Below are positions 31,992 through 41,486 of a stretch of DNA of 64,000 nt, one piece after another. The DNA is from Hydrogenophaga sp. (GTDB lineage: Bacteria > Pseudomonadota > Gammaproteobacteria > Burkholderiales > Burkholderiaceae_C). A program made the position numbers and the translations under genes. The stretch covers positions 1 through 64,000 of the forward strand of contig JAURYH010000040.1 of assembly GCA_030653975.1 (NCBI GenBank), in the 5' to 3' direction. A model generated the notes under the pieces. It saw nothing but the letters and a program-made list of their open reading frames with translations, was not told where the DNA came from and did not search any database. Within the stretch, counting starts at the first letter, position 1. The number at the start of each line of letters is the position of its first letter.

Positions 31992-32612
31992 GTGACCCAT
32001 CTGCCGGCTCAGATGCCCACCGCTGATGGCCACTTGCGCGAGACGCCGGTCTCTCGCACCGAGCTGCTCAAAGGGCATTTCCTGCACGTGGTGTGCGACA
32101 CCGTGCGCCTGCCGTCCGGCCATGAAGCCACGCGGGAATACGTGTTGCACCCAGGGGCCGTCATGGTCATTGGTCTGCTCGACGACGGCCGGGTGGTGCT
32201 GGAGCGCCAGTTCCGCCATCCGATGCAGGCCGTGGTGATCGAATTTCCGGCGGGCAAGCTCGATGCGGGCGAGGGCAGCCTGACTTGCGCGCAACGCGAA
32301 TTGCGCGAGGAAACCGGCTACAGCGCCCGCGAATGGGCCTTTGCCGGCCGGCTGGCGCCGACCATCGCCTACTCGGACGAGATCATCGACATCTGGTTTG
32401 CGCGCGGGCTCTCCCTGGGCGAGCGCCGTCTGGACGAAGGCGAATTTCTCGACGTGTTCACGGCCACGCCCACCGAGCTGCAGGCATGGTGCCACAGTGG
32501 CGAGGTGTTCGACTCCAAGACCCTGGTCGGCATGCTCTGGTTGCAGAACGTCCAGCGCGGTGAATGGGTGCTTGACTGGTCGGGTCGCATGCCCGCGGGC
32601 GTTGCCAGATAA
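31992..32612 (+). CDS. Nudix hydrolase, ADP-ribose pyrophosphatase-like
   Basis: A Nudix-fold enzyme with the complete box G-x5-E-x7-REUxEExGU, read in 'GKLDAGE', then 'GSLTCAQ', then RELREETGY. This group (NudF/YffH-like) hydrolyses ADP-ribose and related nucleoside diphosphate sugars. The start is GTG 31992, two bp after the DUF2818 stop, or ATG 32013; the former gives 206 aa. It is probably co-transcribed with its neighbours. Confidence 0.88.
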   Translation: MTHLPAQMPTADGHLRETPVSRTELLKGHFLHVVCDTVRLPSGHEATREYVLHPGAVMVIGLLDDGRVVLERQFRHPMQAVVIEFPAGKLDAGEGSLTCAQRELREETGYSAREWAFAGRLAPTIAYSDEIIDIWFARGLSLGERRLDEGEFLDVFTATPTELQAWCHSGEVFDSKTLVGMLWLQNVQRGEWVLDWSGRMPAGVAR

Positions 32613-32620
32613 TCCACTGC

Positions 32621-33091
32621 ATGAAGGTCCTCAACCTGCAATGCGCCCACCAGCACGAATTCGAAGGCTGGTTCGGTTCCGAAGACGACTTCACCAGCCA
32701 GCTCGGGCTTGGCCTGGTGAGCTGTCCGCTGTGCGGTGATACGCAGGTCCAGAAAATGCTCTCGGCCCCGCGCCTGAACCTGCGCACGGGGCGCGAAGAC
32801 AAGACTCCCCCTGCACCGACAGAGGCCGGCGGCGGCGTGGAACTGGGCCTTCCGGCGTCTGGCTCGGCACTGAATGCCCAGTTGCTTAAGGCCATGCGCC
32901 AGGTGCTGGCCCATACCGAAGACGTGGGCGAGCGTTTTGCCGATCAGGCCCGGGCCATGCACCACGGCGAGATGGAACAGCGCAACATCCGCGGTCGCAC
33001 CAGCCCCGAGGTGGCCCTGGAGCTGATCGAAGAAGGCATCGAGGTGATGCCGCTCCCGTCGCTGCCAGCGCTCAAGGAAACGCTGCAGTAG
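32621..33091 (+). CDS. DUF1178 family protein
   Basis: A 156-residue protein with an N-terminal zinc-ribbon-like part, 'LQCAHQHEFEGWF' and 'SCPLCGDTQVQKMLSAPRL', diagnostic of DUF1178. The rest is helical with a low-complexity linker near 65-75. Function unknown. It follows the Nudix gene by 8 bp and ends the plus-strand run before convergent gdhA. Confidence 0.88.
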   Translation: MKVLNLQCAHQHEFEGWFGSEDDFTSQLGLGLVSCPLCGDTQVQKMLSAPRLNLRTGREDKTPPAPTEAGGGVELGLPASGSALNAQLLKAMRQVLAHTEDVGERFADQARAMHHGEMEQRNIRGRTSPEVALELIEEGIEVMPLPSLPALKETLQ

Positions 33092-33096
33092 TTGGC

Positions 33097-33124
33097 TCCC
33101 CCCGCGCCGCCTGCGGCGCGGGGG
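33097..33124. terminator. GC hairpin between convergent genes
   Basis: CCCCCCGCGCCGC (33097-33109) and its perfect complement (33112-33124) form a 13-bp stem with a minimal loop, between the DUF1178 stop and the gdhA stop. No T-run on either side, so termination is only suggested. It resembles the head hairpin of the comamonad-type intergenic repeats. Confidence 0.45.
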
Positions 33125-33128
33125 TGGA

Positions 33129-34457
<1,329 letters not shown>

Positions 34458-34557
34458 GCTGAAAGTCTCCTGTTGGTTGGCGTTGTCCTTTGTGGAGTCA
34501 ACGGGTCGCCAGCTTACGGAGAGCGCAAGCCCCTGTCCAACGCCAGGTTGGCTGGTT

Positions 34558-34578
34558 GTTATGCGTTTAACGCATAAC
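34558..34578. promoter_or_regulatory. Perfect 21-bp palindrome upstream of gdhA
   Basis: GTTATGCGTT-T-AACGCATAAC is a perfect 10-1-10 inverted repeat about 100-120 bp before the gdhA ATG. It lacks a T-run and is AT-richer than its surroundings, so an operator (for example of a LysR-type regulator) is more likely than a terminator for the upstream ABC gene. Confidence 0.6.
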
Positions 34579-34628
34579 CTGGCTGATGGCATCGCTTCGG
34601 TCCCACGGGATGCCCTGGCGGATGGTGG

Positions 34629-36416
34629 TCAGGCGTTGAATTGAAGCGCCGCCAGGCCCGCGTACACGCCGCCGTGCGCCACCAGTTCCGTGTGCGTGCC
34701 TTGCTCCACCAGGCGCCCGTGGTCCAGCACCACGATGTGGTCGGCCTGCTGCACGGTGGCCAGGCGGTGGGCGATGACCAGCGTGGTGCGGTCTTTCATG
34801 GCCGATTCCAGCGCGGCCTGCACCATGCGCTCGCTCTGCGCGTCCAGCGCGCTGGTGGCTTCGTCCAGCAACAGGAGTGGCGGGTTTTTCAGCATGGCGC
34901 GCGCGATGGCGATGCGCTGGCGCTGTCCGCCGGAGAGGCGCACACCGCGTTCGCCCAGAAAGGTGTGGTAACCCTCGGGCAACTGGGTGATGAACTCGTC
35001 GGCAAAGGCGGCCTGGGCCGCAGCGCGCACCGCGTCGTCGCTGGCGCCGGGCTTGCCGTAGCGGATGTTTTCCATGGCACTGGACGAGAAGATCACCGGG
35101 TCCTGCGGCACGATGCCGATGCGGCTGCGCAGTTCGTGCAGGCTCAGCTGGTGGATGGGCACACCGTCCAGTGCAATCGAGCCCGAAGCGGGGTCGTAGT
35201 AGCGCAGGAGCAGACCAAACACCGTGCTCTTGCCCGCACCGCTCGGCCCGACCAGCGCCACCGTCTGCCCGGGTTTCACGGCCAGGCTGAAACCGGAGAG
35301 AGCGGCTTGCGCGGGTCGGGAGGGGTAGTGGAAGGTGATGTCCTCAAAACGAAGCGCACTGCCACCCTGTGGGGTGACCGCGGCCACCGGAACGGCGGGC
35401 GACTGCACCGGTGACTCCAGCTTCAGCAACTCCATGAGTCGCTCGCTCGCGCCGGCGGCGCGCAGCAGGTCGCCGTAGACCTCGCCCAGCACCGCCACCG
35501 CCCCGGCCAGGATGATGATGTAGACGACGGTCTGCCCCAGGTGCCCGGCGGTGATCTCGCCGGCGATGACGGCCTGCGTGCCCTGGTACAGGCCCCACTG
35601 CAGCAGGGCGGCCGTGCTGATGATGATGAAGGCCACCAGCCCGGCGCGCGCCCGGCTGCGCTTGACCGCCGTGCCGAAGGCCTGTTCGGTCGAGTCGGAA
35701 AAACGCTGTGCCTCGCGGTCCTCGGCGGTGTAGCTCTGCACGATGGGGATCGCATTCAGTACCTCGGCCGCGATGGCGCTGGAGTCGGCCACCCGGTCCT
35801 GGCTGGCGCGCGAGAGCTTGCGCACGCGCCGGCCGAACCACATGCTCGGCAGCACCACCAGCAGGATGATCAGCGCCACCTGCAACATCACATACGGGTT
35901 GGTCCAGACCAGCATCACCACCGCGCCCACACCCATGAACGCGTTGCGCAGCCCCATGGAGAGCGACGAGCCCACGACCGTTTGCACGAGCGTGGTGTCG
36001 GTCGTCAGGCGGCTCAGCACCTCACCCGTCTGCGTGGTCTCAAAGAACTGCGGGCTCTGGCGCAGCACGTGGCTGTAGACCGCGTTGCGCAGGTCGGCGG
36101 TGATGCGTTCGCCCAGCCAGCTCACCAGGTAGAAGCGGGCCGCCGAAAACAGGCCCAGCGCCACCGCCACGCCAAAGAGTTGCAGGAAATGGCCGCGCAG
36201 CGCCACCGCCTGCGCGCCACGGTCGCCCGACACCAGACCACCATCAATGAGGTGGCGCAGCGCCACCGGAAACAGCAGCGTCGCCGCTGCGGCCCCGATC
36301 AGGAACAGCACCGCCAGCCCGATCTGCAGCCGGTACGGCCGCATGAATGGCCGCAGGCCGCCGAGCGCGGTGGGGGTGGTGGATCTGGGGCGTTCGGTGG
36401 GGGAGGGGGCACTCAT
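34629..36416 (-). CDS. ABC exporter, fused permease-ATPase (MsbA-like)
   Basis: A half-transporter of 595 residues: six-helix membrane domain (about 25-320) and nucleotide-binding domain (about 355-590). Walker [10 protein letters not shown], signature [14 protein letters not shown], Walker [13 protein letters not shown] and H-loop 'VIAHRLA' are intact, so it should be active. The overall form resembles lipid A or multidrug exporters of the MsbA/LmrA group; the substrate is unknown. The ATG at 36416 is the only good in-frame start before '[14 protein letters not shown]'. Confidence 0.9.
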   Translation of the reverse strand: MSAPSPTERPRSTTPTALGGLRPFMRPYRLQIGLAVLFLIGAAAATLLFPVALRHLIDGGLVSGDRGAQAVALRGHFLQLFGVAVALGLFSAARFYLVSWLGERITADLRNAVYSHVLRQSPQFFETTQTGEVLSRLTTDTTLVQTVVGSSLSMGLRNAFMGVGAVVMLVWTNPYVMLQVALIILLVVLPSMWFGRRVRKLSRASQDRVADSSAIAAEVLNAIPIVQSYTAEDREAQRFSDSTEQAFGTAVKRSRARAGLVAFIIISTAALLQWGLYQGTQAVIAGEITAGHLGQTVVYIIILAGAVAVLGEVYGDLLRAAGASERLMELLKLESPVQSPAVPVAAVTPQGGSALRFEDITFHYPSRPAQAALSGFSLAVKPGQTVALVGPSGAGKSTVFGLLLRYYDPASGSIALDGVPIHQLSLHELRSRIGIVPQDPVIFSSSAMENIRYGKPGASDDAVRAAAQAAFADEFITQLPEGYHTFLGERGVRLSGGQRQRIAIARAMLKNPPLLLLDEATSALDAQSERMVQAALESAMKDRTTLVIAHRLATVQQADHIVVLDHGRLVEQGTHTELVAHGGVYAGLAALQFNA

Positions 36417-36493
36417 GGCGATGAGTGTGCCGGGTTTTCAGCGGGGGCGCTGGTGCATCGGCACCCGTCTGCCGCATGGCCGGAGAGCGGTGT

Positions 36494-36784
36494 TCAGTGC
36501 AGGGGGGGCTGCTGACTCACGACGCGCGAGTGCGCCTGCTCCAGATCGGCGATCAGCACGTCCACCTGTGCCATGAAGGCTGCTCGGCTGGCAGGCGGGC
36601 TCTGGGTGATCAGTTCGGTGGAGCGTTCGGCCAGCGCCTGCTCCCCGGCCTGGCGGGCCCAGCGCCGCACTTCACAGTAGGCCAGCAAGGCCAGGCGGCT
36701 CAGGTCGCCACTGCGGCGAGCGTGTTGCAGGTCGCCGAGCAGATCCTCGAGACTGTGCTGGATGGGCGCGGTGGAAGCGTTCAT
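36494..36784 (-). CDS. Small helical hypothetical protein
   Basis: Not recognised. About 96 residues from ATG 36784 ('MNASTAPIQHSLEDLL'), almost entirely predicted amphipathic helix with alternating Arg/Glu; no membrane segment. In-frame ATGs at 36799 and 36829 would lengthen it, and none has a clear ribosome site. It is upstream of the ABC exporter gene on the same strand, 78 bp apart. Codon choice (GC-rich third positions) looks genuine. Confidence 0.55.
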   Translation of the reverse strand: MNASTAPIQHSLEDLLGDLQHARRSGDLSRLALLAYCEVRRWARQAGEQALAERSTELITQSPPASRAAFMAQVDVLIADLEQAHSRVVSQQPPLH

Positions 36785-36931
36785 GTTGCACTGCAGCATA
36801 TCCCTGTTTGTGCAAGCTTGCTGGTCCATTCGTCGGTTGGTGGGGATTCAGCGCCCACAGCCGGGCCTGCGGGGCCGTTTGCGGCGGGATGCGCCGGCGT
36901 GCCCGGGTCCGGGTTGGCACGCTGGCCGGCT

Positions 36932-37381
36932 TCAGGACGCCGGTCGCGAATTCCCCTGAATCCGCTTTTCGATCTCACCCACGTCGAGTGCCGTGAAATC
37001 GATGTCCTGAGCCAACTCGACCCGCTGGTCCACGTTGCGGCTGAGCGCTGCCTTCAGTTCGCCCAGCAGCGGACTGGAGACGTACAGCCACAGCTTGTCG
37101 AACTGGCCTGTCGACAGACCTTCGTCGAGCCGGGCGGCGATCTCGCGTGCGAACTGGTGCTGGGATTTGCGCTTCGGATCGGTGTGCGGCTCGAAGCGGG
37201 CGGCCGCCGTGCTGGTGTCGCTGCGCTCATGGCCCGGCCGATCACGCGCCAGTTCGCTGCGCGGGAGCCGGCCTTCCGGGTGGTGGATGGTTTCCAGCGC
37301 CTCCAGCGGTTCGCTGCGCGAGTTTCTGACAAAGATGCGGGCGATGGAGCTGTTGGCAACCAGAATCCATTGTTTCGTCAT
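36932..37381 (-). CDS. Host attachment family protein (AtsE-like)
   Basis: A 149-residue soluble protein. 'TKQWILVANSSIARIF' at the N-terminus, a central Asp/Arg-rich segment and 'FDKLWLYVSSPLLGELKAAL' are typical of the family named for attachment to host cells, whose biochemistry is unknown. The ATG follows TTGGAGCCGTC (GGAG, 6 nt). An FNR dyad at 37469-37482 with TACAGT correctly placed downstream suggests induction at low oxygen or by NO. Confidence 0.8.
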   Translation of the reverse strand: MTKQWILVANSSIARIFVRNSRSEPLEALETIHHPEGRLPRSELARDRPGHERSDTSTAAARFEPHTDPKRKSQHQFAREIAARLDEGLSTGQFDKLWLYVSSPLLGELKAALSRNVDQRVELAQDIDFTALDVGEIEKRIQGNSRPAS

Positions 37382-37468
37382 GACGGCTCCAAGGTTTGGG
37401 TCGGGTCTGGCGTTTGGACAGGGCCAGACCCCAGGGACACTACTGTAGGCGACTTGTTGTCCCCAGCG

Positions 37469-37482
37469 TTGAGCAGGCTCAA
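37469..37482 (-). promoter_or_regulatory. FNR-type box before the host-attachment-family gene
   Basis: TTGAGCAGGCTCAA is a perfect TTGA-N6-TCAA dyad. On the minus strand TACAGT (37442-37447 complement, 4/6 to TATAAT) lies at about -13 to -8 of a predicted start near 37434, 53 nt before the ATG. Confidence 0.7.
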
Positions 37483-37602
37483 TGCCGGCTCGCCAGACGC
37501 GGCTTCCACACCCGTTTCACCAGCGTTGGCTGCAGCTGCGTTGATCACCCGGCAGGCCCGGGTTCTTCAGGAAGCCGCTGCCAGGACCGGCACCTGGTGC
37601 GA

Positions 37603-38133
37603 TCACACCACCACGCGGGTCCAGTGCTCCTGGCGGGTTTCCGGCGCACCCGGCAGGCTGGGCGCTTTGCCCGGGTCGGCCTTCGGCGTGTGCATCGCGA
37701 GTTCGCGGTCCATGCCGTTGCGGATGATCGCTGCCAGTCCACCGACCTGCTCCGCGCAGGCTTCGATCACATCGTCCAGTGAAACGATGCCACTCAGGCG
37801 ATGCTCACCATCGGTCACCAGAAGGCGGCGCACGCCACTGTCCTGCATGGCGACAACCGCCTGGCCCAGACTGGCATTCTCGGCAATCAGCGTGAGGTCC
37901 ACGTGGGCCAGATCGCCCACTTCCACATCCAGCTCCAGCGGCGTTCGAGCCAGTGCGTCAACGACCAGATCGCGGTCGGTCACGATGCCGCACACCTGTT
38001 CGCCTCCGGCATCGGTGCAGGTGACGACCAGCATTCCCACATGGTGATCGCGCATCATGCGCGCGGCCTCCATGAGCGAGCACTGCGCGTCGATGGTGAC
38101 AATGTCCCGGTTGCAGATGGTGCTGACTTGCAT
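37603..38133 (-). CDS. Two-CBS-domain protein
   Basis: A 176-residue protein with two CBS motifs: the first around residues 7-60 ('MMRDHHVGMLVV', 'GIVTDRDLV') and the second around 75-130 ('AVVAMQDSGVRRLLVTD', 'GIVSLDDVI'). Paired CBS motifs bind adenine nucleotides and sense energy state. A 45-residue unstructured tail follows. The ATG has a strong AAGGAGG ribosome site. A weaker FNR-like sequence, TTGCGTTCAATCAA (38208-38221), lies upstream. Confidence 0.88.
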   Translation of the reverse strand: MQVSTICNRDIVTIDAQCSLMEAARMMRDHHVGMLVVTCTDAGGEQVCGIVTDRDLVVDALARTPLELDVEVGDLAHVDLTLIAENASLGQAVVAMQDSGVRRLLVTDGEHRLSGIVSLDDVIEACAEQVGGLAAIIRNGMDRELAMHTPKADPGKAPSLPGAPETRQEHWTRVVV

Positions 38134-38207
38134 GGGGCCCTCCTTGGTGAGCCGTTTTGATCGGAATGATCAGGCACTCCATCGTGCTCCTTTCGGCGGT
38201 TGTGAAA

Positions 38208-38221
38208 TTGCGTTCAATCAA
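38208..38221 (-). promoter_or_regulatory. Degenerate FNR-like box before the CBS-protein gene
   Basis: TTGCGTTCAATCAA matches TTGAT-N4-ATCAA at 8 of 10 positions; its centre predicts a start near 38173, 40 nt before the ATG. The -10 is poor. It overlaps the last codons of the small gene at 38218. A separate TGATC-N5-GATCA dyad lies at 38158-38172. Confidence 0.4.
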
Positions 38222-38415
38222 CGGATGGCGCTGGCAGGAAGCGTCACCAGACCGACCAGTACGCCCTGCGGTGTTGTGATCGGCAGTCTGCGAAACCCCT
38301 TGCGGCGCAAGGTGGACAGCAGGTCTTTGATCGAGTCTTCCTCCAGCGGCATGCTCCGCCCGGCCACCGTGACGATCCGGTTGCCGATGTCTGCGGCATT
38401 CAGGGGTTTGCGCAT
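38218..38415 (-). CDS. Single-CBS-motif mini protein
   Basis: 65 residues ending shortly after the second strand of one CBS motif ('GFRRLPITTPQGVLVGLVTL'). A clear GGAGAACAC ribosome site precedes ATG 38415, so it is probably translated. It could be a degraded copy of a two-domain CBS protein or a subunit that pairs with the CBS protein next door. I cannot tell which. Confidence 0.6.
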   Translation of the reverse strand: MRKPLNAADIGNRIVTVAGRSMPLEEDSIKDLLSTLRRKGFRRLPITTPQGVLVGLVTLPASAIR

Positions 38416-38690
38416 GGTGTTCTCCGGGTTGACATCGGGAAGCGGGTGGAAGAGGGGGGCATTGAAGGGCGGTCAGGCCCACGCAGTCCTGCGTGCCGGT
38501 GATCGTTCGCAGGTCTTCGGCCTTCACCAGATCCCGGCGATGGCAAAGCGCGTCGTGGCGGAAGCTGCCTTGCTCCAGCACCATGTAGAGATCCATCTCC
38601 GGCCAGTTGTGTGCCGATGGCGCGGTGCGGCCGTGACTGGCAGGTCGGTTGACGAATCCCTATTCATGCGTGGGCTGGCTGTCCAGCACC

Positions 38691-38733
38691 AGAAAAAAAG
38701 AAGGCCCGCCAACCCTGACGGGTGGCGGGCCTT
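38691..38733 (-). terminator. Intrinsic terminator of the predicted small RNA
   Basis: On the minus strand AAGGCCCGCC pairs with GGCGGGCCTT (perfect 10 bp, 38724-38733 with 38701-38710), followed by CTTTTTTTCT at 38700-38691. It also protects the downstream CBS genes from read-through. Confidence 0.9.
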
Positions 38734-38881
38734 GTGAAGGTCCCCGGCATCGCGTGTGACCGTCCTGCCGGTCTGAGGGTGCCTTCACCCCTTGTGGTGT
38801 CGGAGACACCACAACCTTTCCCTCTGAAGGGAAACCTCACCTCACCGCTGGTGAGCAGATTTGCATCACATCCCCATCGGC
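38691..38881 (-). ncRNA. Predicted FNR-controlled small RNA, about 190 nt
   Basis: From the FNR box at 38916-38929 the expected start is 38881. The -10 GACACT sits exactly at -12 to -7. The transcript would form successive perfect stems: 38841-38846/38850-38855 (6 bp), 38817-38822/38829-38834 (6), 38792-38801/38805-38814 (10), 38734-38740/38782-38788 (7) enclosing 38744-38749/38766-38771 (6), and a terminator stem 38701-38710/38724-38733 (10) followed by CTTTTTTTCT. No reading frame with homology is visible within. I do not recognise the family. Confidence 0.7.
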
Positions 38882-38915
38882 AGCTTCAGTGTCCAACGAC
38901 CGGGGATTGGGGTCA

Positions 38916-38929
38916 TTGAGCATGCTCAA
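38916..38929 (-). promoter_or_regulatory. FNR-type box of the small RNA promoter
   Basis: TTGAGCATGCTCAA is a fully symmetric FNR/ANR dyad. An A8 tract on the minus strand (38941-38948) lies just upstream and could act as an UP element. The -10 GACACT (minus strand, 38893-38888) is exactly positioned for class II activation. Confidence 0.8.
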
Positions 38930-38983
38930 TCCAGTCGCAGTTTTTTTTCCGCGCCGCGCATGGGACCACTGGCGTGGTTGCCA

Positions 38984-39832
38984 TCAGGCCGCGAGACTGC
39001 GAGAGGGTGCGTGCCTGCGCTGCGTGGGCGTGCGGTCGGCCGGTGTGCGGGTGCGCACAAGCACCGGTGCATCCATTGGCCGCCGTGTGCTGCGAGCGAA
39101 GGCGCCGAGTCGGTCCATGTCCAGGATTTCGACCTCGCGGACGCTCACCCGGATCAGATCCAGCGCCGAGAGGGTGGTGAAACTGCGACTGACGGTCTCG
39201 TGCGCCACGCCCAGCAGGCTGGATAACTCGCGCCGACCCATCCGCAGGAGAAAACGGAGGGGCGACTGGCCACAGTCCGCCATGCGTCTGGAATGCCGAA
39301 TCAGAAAGCGTGCCAGGCGCACCTCGGACGCGACCGCCGCCATGATGTCCACCAGTTCGCGGCTGCGCGCCAGGGTGATGCTTCCGGAGCGCTGCAGCAT
39401 CAGACCAAAGGCCGGGAGCACTTCACACAGGCGCGGTATGTCGCACCTCGGGATCACATAGACGGCGGACTCTTCCAGGGCGGAAATGGCCACCGGGTAA
39501 GACGCCATGCAAAGCGCGTCAAATCCCAGTACCTCGCTGCGCAGGGCAAAGGCCAGCACCTGCTCGTAGCCGTCCTCGTCAGTCCGGAAGACCTTGAAGG
39601 TGCCTGCGCACACGAAGAAGATGGCATTGGCCGGTGCTCCTTCGTGCACCAGGCGCTCGCCGGCGTGCACCTTGCGGAGGGTCAACGGTGTGCGCGCAGC
39701 GGTGCCCGAAGGATCGACGGGAACGCCGGACATCTGCAACAAATCGGCAAAGGTGGCCCCCACAGGCTTGGTGGGTATCGGACCACGCGGCGTTCGCTGG
39801 GTGGCGATCTGGATCGGGTCCGTGCTGTTCAT
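38984..39832 (-). CDS. FNR-like CRP-family regulator lacking the N-terminal Fe-S cysteines
   Basis: A 282-residue transcription factor. The sensor fold resembles FNR ('AGTFKVFRTDEDGYEQVLAF', 'LGFDAL'), and the winged helix has 'RRELSSLLGVAHETVSRSF', where E212, S215 and R216 match the FNR recognition residues for TTGA half-sites. The N-terminus (first 75 residues) has no cysteine, so the FNR-type 4Fe-4S switch is absent and its signal is unknown. A basic 30-residue C-terminal extension is unusual. ATG 39832 follows CAGGAG with ideal spacing; the frame extends 22 codons upstream. Terminology: FixK/ANR-like, not FNR sensu stricto. Confidence 0.85.
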   Translation of the reverse strand: MNSTDPIQIATQRTPRGPIPTKPVGATFADLLQMSGVPVDPSGTAARTPLTLRKVHAGERLVHEGAPANAIFFVCAGTFKVFRTDEDGYEQVLAFALRSEVLGFDALCMASYPVAISALEESAVYVIPRCDIPRLCEVLPAFGLMLQRSGSITLARSRELVDIMAAVASEVRLARFLIRHSRRMADCGQSPLRFLLRMGRRELSSLLGVAHETVSRSFTTLSALDLIRVSVREVEILDMDRLGAFARSTRRPMDAPVLVRTRTPADRTPTQRRHAPSRSLAA

Positions 39833-39895
39833 CGGGAGACTCCTGAAGGGGATTTTTGGCGCGCTCAGCAAACCCCCAGCATGCGGCAAGCCGCA

Positions 39896-39983
39896 CATCC
39901 CGGCTATCAGACTCGGTATTCAGATCAACCCGGAAACAGAGCCACTGGTCAGTGGTTCTTGACTGATACGGGATAGGAGTATT
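39896..39983. repeat. Duplicated upstream element, copy A
   Basis: The 42-nt core 39896-39937 matches 41487-41528 at 38 of 42 positions. A second block, 39965-39983 (GATACGGGATAGGAGTATT), matches 41555-41573 at nearly the same spacing. It lies 64-152 bp before the FNR-like regulator gene. The rest of the 331-bp gap (39833-40163) shows no gene I can support. Confidence 0.65.
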
Positions 39984-40163
39984 CCGACGGGCAACCACCG
40001 GGCGGTGTTGTCCTGACGCCAGGGCTGCTGCTGCAACATGCCCATGCCCCCCCGCAGATGGCGACGAAAGGGCAAGGAGATGAGCAACACCATGCGCGCC
40101 AAGGTGCTGGACCAGCCCGGTGCCCGCCTGTGAACGCCAACACGTTCTGAGTGGCCGCGTGCT

Positions 40164-40784
40164 TCAGGCCCTGAGCTGTTCGATCACCTCGTCGTCCTCC
40201 ACCTGGGGAAAGTGAAGGTAGAACTGGCCGACGGCCTGGAAGTCTTCGGGGGCGTGCAGGCAGACCACCTCGTCGGCCAGGGGACGGACCTTCTCCAGCG
40301 CTTCGGGCGACGACACGGGCACGGCGCAGACCAGCCGGGCCGGATGGCGCTGGCGCACGCTGTGCAGCGCGGCGATCATGGTCGCGCCGGTGGCCAGGCC
40401 GTCGTCCACCACGATCACCACGCGACCGGCCGGGTCGATGGGGGTGCGCAGCGGCGAATACATCGCACGCCGCGCATCGAGTGCCCGCAGCTGCTGGCGC
40501 TTTTCTTCGGCGATGTAGTCCGGATCGGCGCCGACCTCGGCCGCATAAGGCGCGATGGTGCTCCAGCCACTTTCGTCGATGGCGCCAATGGCCAGCTCGG
40601 GCTGGTACGGCGCGTGCAGCTTGCGCACCAGCACCACGTCGAAGTCGCCCTTGAGCAGACCGGCCAGGGTCTTGCCCATGGGCACGGCGCCACGGGGAAT
40701 GGCGAGCACCAGTGGCTTCTGGCTCCGGTAGGCGCCCAGGCGGGTCACCAGCTGGCGGGCGGCGTCTTCGCGGTCGTGGAACAT
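40164..40784 (-). CDS. Phosphoribosyltransferase, COG1926-like
   Basis: A 206-residue protein with the PRPP-binding loop 'VVIVVDDGLATGATM' near residue 118 and 'RGAVPMGKTLAG' near 40. Proteins of this kind occur beside, or fused to, dienelactone-hydrolase-like proteins; one such gene is at 43986. The substrate is unknown. ATG 40784 follows AAAGGACCCACC. It lies directly after the second phosphoribosyltransferase gene, 11 bp apart, so the two form an operon. Confidence 0.85.
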   Translation of the reverse strand: MFHDREDAARQLVTRLGAYRSQKPLVLAIPRGAVPMGKTLAGLLKGDFDVVLVRKLHAPYQPELAIGAIDESGWSTIAPYAAEVGADPDYIAEEKRQQLRALDARRAMYSPLRTPIDPAGRVVIVVDDGLATGATMIAALHSVRQRHPARLVCAVPVSSPEALEKVRPLADEVVCLHAPEDFQAVGQFYLHFPQVEDDEVIEQLRA

Positions 40785-40795
40785 GGTGGGTCCTT

Positions 40796-41371
40796 TCAAT
40801 CGGCCCGGCCTGCGGGCGCTGGCTGCAGCAACTGGATGCTGAAGTCGGGCTCGTAGGGCGGCACATGGCATTCGACGATGTCGGTGGGCGCGACCTCCAG
40901 CCGCAACCCCACCACGTCGGCCCGCAGCGGCAAGGTGGTCACGCAGCGGTCGGCCAGAACCACGAGGCGGACGGCCGCGGGCCTTTTGCGGGTCAGCCAG
41001 TCCACCACCTTCAGCGCCGAGTGACCGGTGTACAGCACATCGTCCACCACGAGCAGGGTGTGGTTTCGCAGGTCGAGCGCGGCGTGGTGCGGCGCTTCGG
41101 CGAACTGCGTGTCGGGGAACAGCAGCGTGAGGTCGTCGGCGTAGCGCTTGACCGACAGGTCCAGCCGCAGTGGTGGGGCCAGGCCATGGCGCTGCACCAT
41201 GCGCTCGGTCAGGCGGTCGGCCAGCGGCGCGCCCCGGCGCAGCACGCCCACCACCGCCACCGGGCCGTGGCCCTGCAGCAGCCCGGCCGCCTGCTGTGCC
41301 ATGCGGTCCATCACGGCGCCCAGGCTGGCGCTGTCGTAGAGACAGGTCCGGGTGCCTTGGGGTGCGTTCAT
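40796..41371 (-). CDS. PyrR-like phosphoribosyltransferase
   Basis: A 191-residue type I PRTase fold. The PRPP loop 'LLVVDDVLYTGHS' and the early 'VVGVLRRGAPLADRL' are characteristic of PyrR/uracil PRTase-like proteins. True PyrR regulates pyrimidine genes, but no pyrimidine gene is near, so a regulatory or salvage role is open. The start at 41371 lacks a clear ribosome site. It is the upstream gene of a two-gene PRTase operon, behind duplicated element B. Confidence 0.82.
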   Translation of the reverse strand: MNAPQGTRTCLYDSASLGAVMDRMAQQAAGLLQGHGPVAVVGVLRRGAPLADRLTERMVQRHGLAPPLRLDLSVKRYADDLTLLFPDTQFAEAPHHAALDLRNHTLLVVDDVLYTGHSALKVVDWLTRKRPAAVRLVVLADRCVTTLPLRADVVGLRLEVAPTDIVECHVPPYEPDFSIQLLQPAPAGRAD

Positions 41372-41486
41372 GGGTGTGTCCGCGGCGCTGCCATGGTGGC
41401 CATCGTTGGATCTGCGCAGTTCATCAGGATTTCCTCGGGTGTCTTGCTGGCAGGGACAATCACTTTTCAGGATGAGACAAAACGCC

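Noticed and set aside
33097-33124. A full copy of the intergenic GC repeat
   Set aside because: Only the head hairpin is present; the GGCCCGGCAAAGCCGG-like tail is missing, so it is listed as a hairpin only.
38456-38596. A small minus-strand frame starting 'MDLYMVLEQGSF'
   Set aside because: About 47 plausible residues, but GGAG touches the ATG, the frame runs on as a shadow of other genes, and I see no family. Possibly a relic; not supported as a gene.
38734-38855. A glycine, TPP, cobalamin or yybP-ykoY riboswitch
   Set aside because: The conserved sequence cores of these riboswitches are absent, and the structure ends in its own terminator far from any reading frame, so a small RNA fits better.
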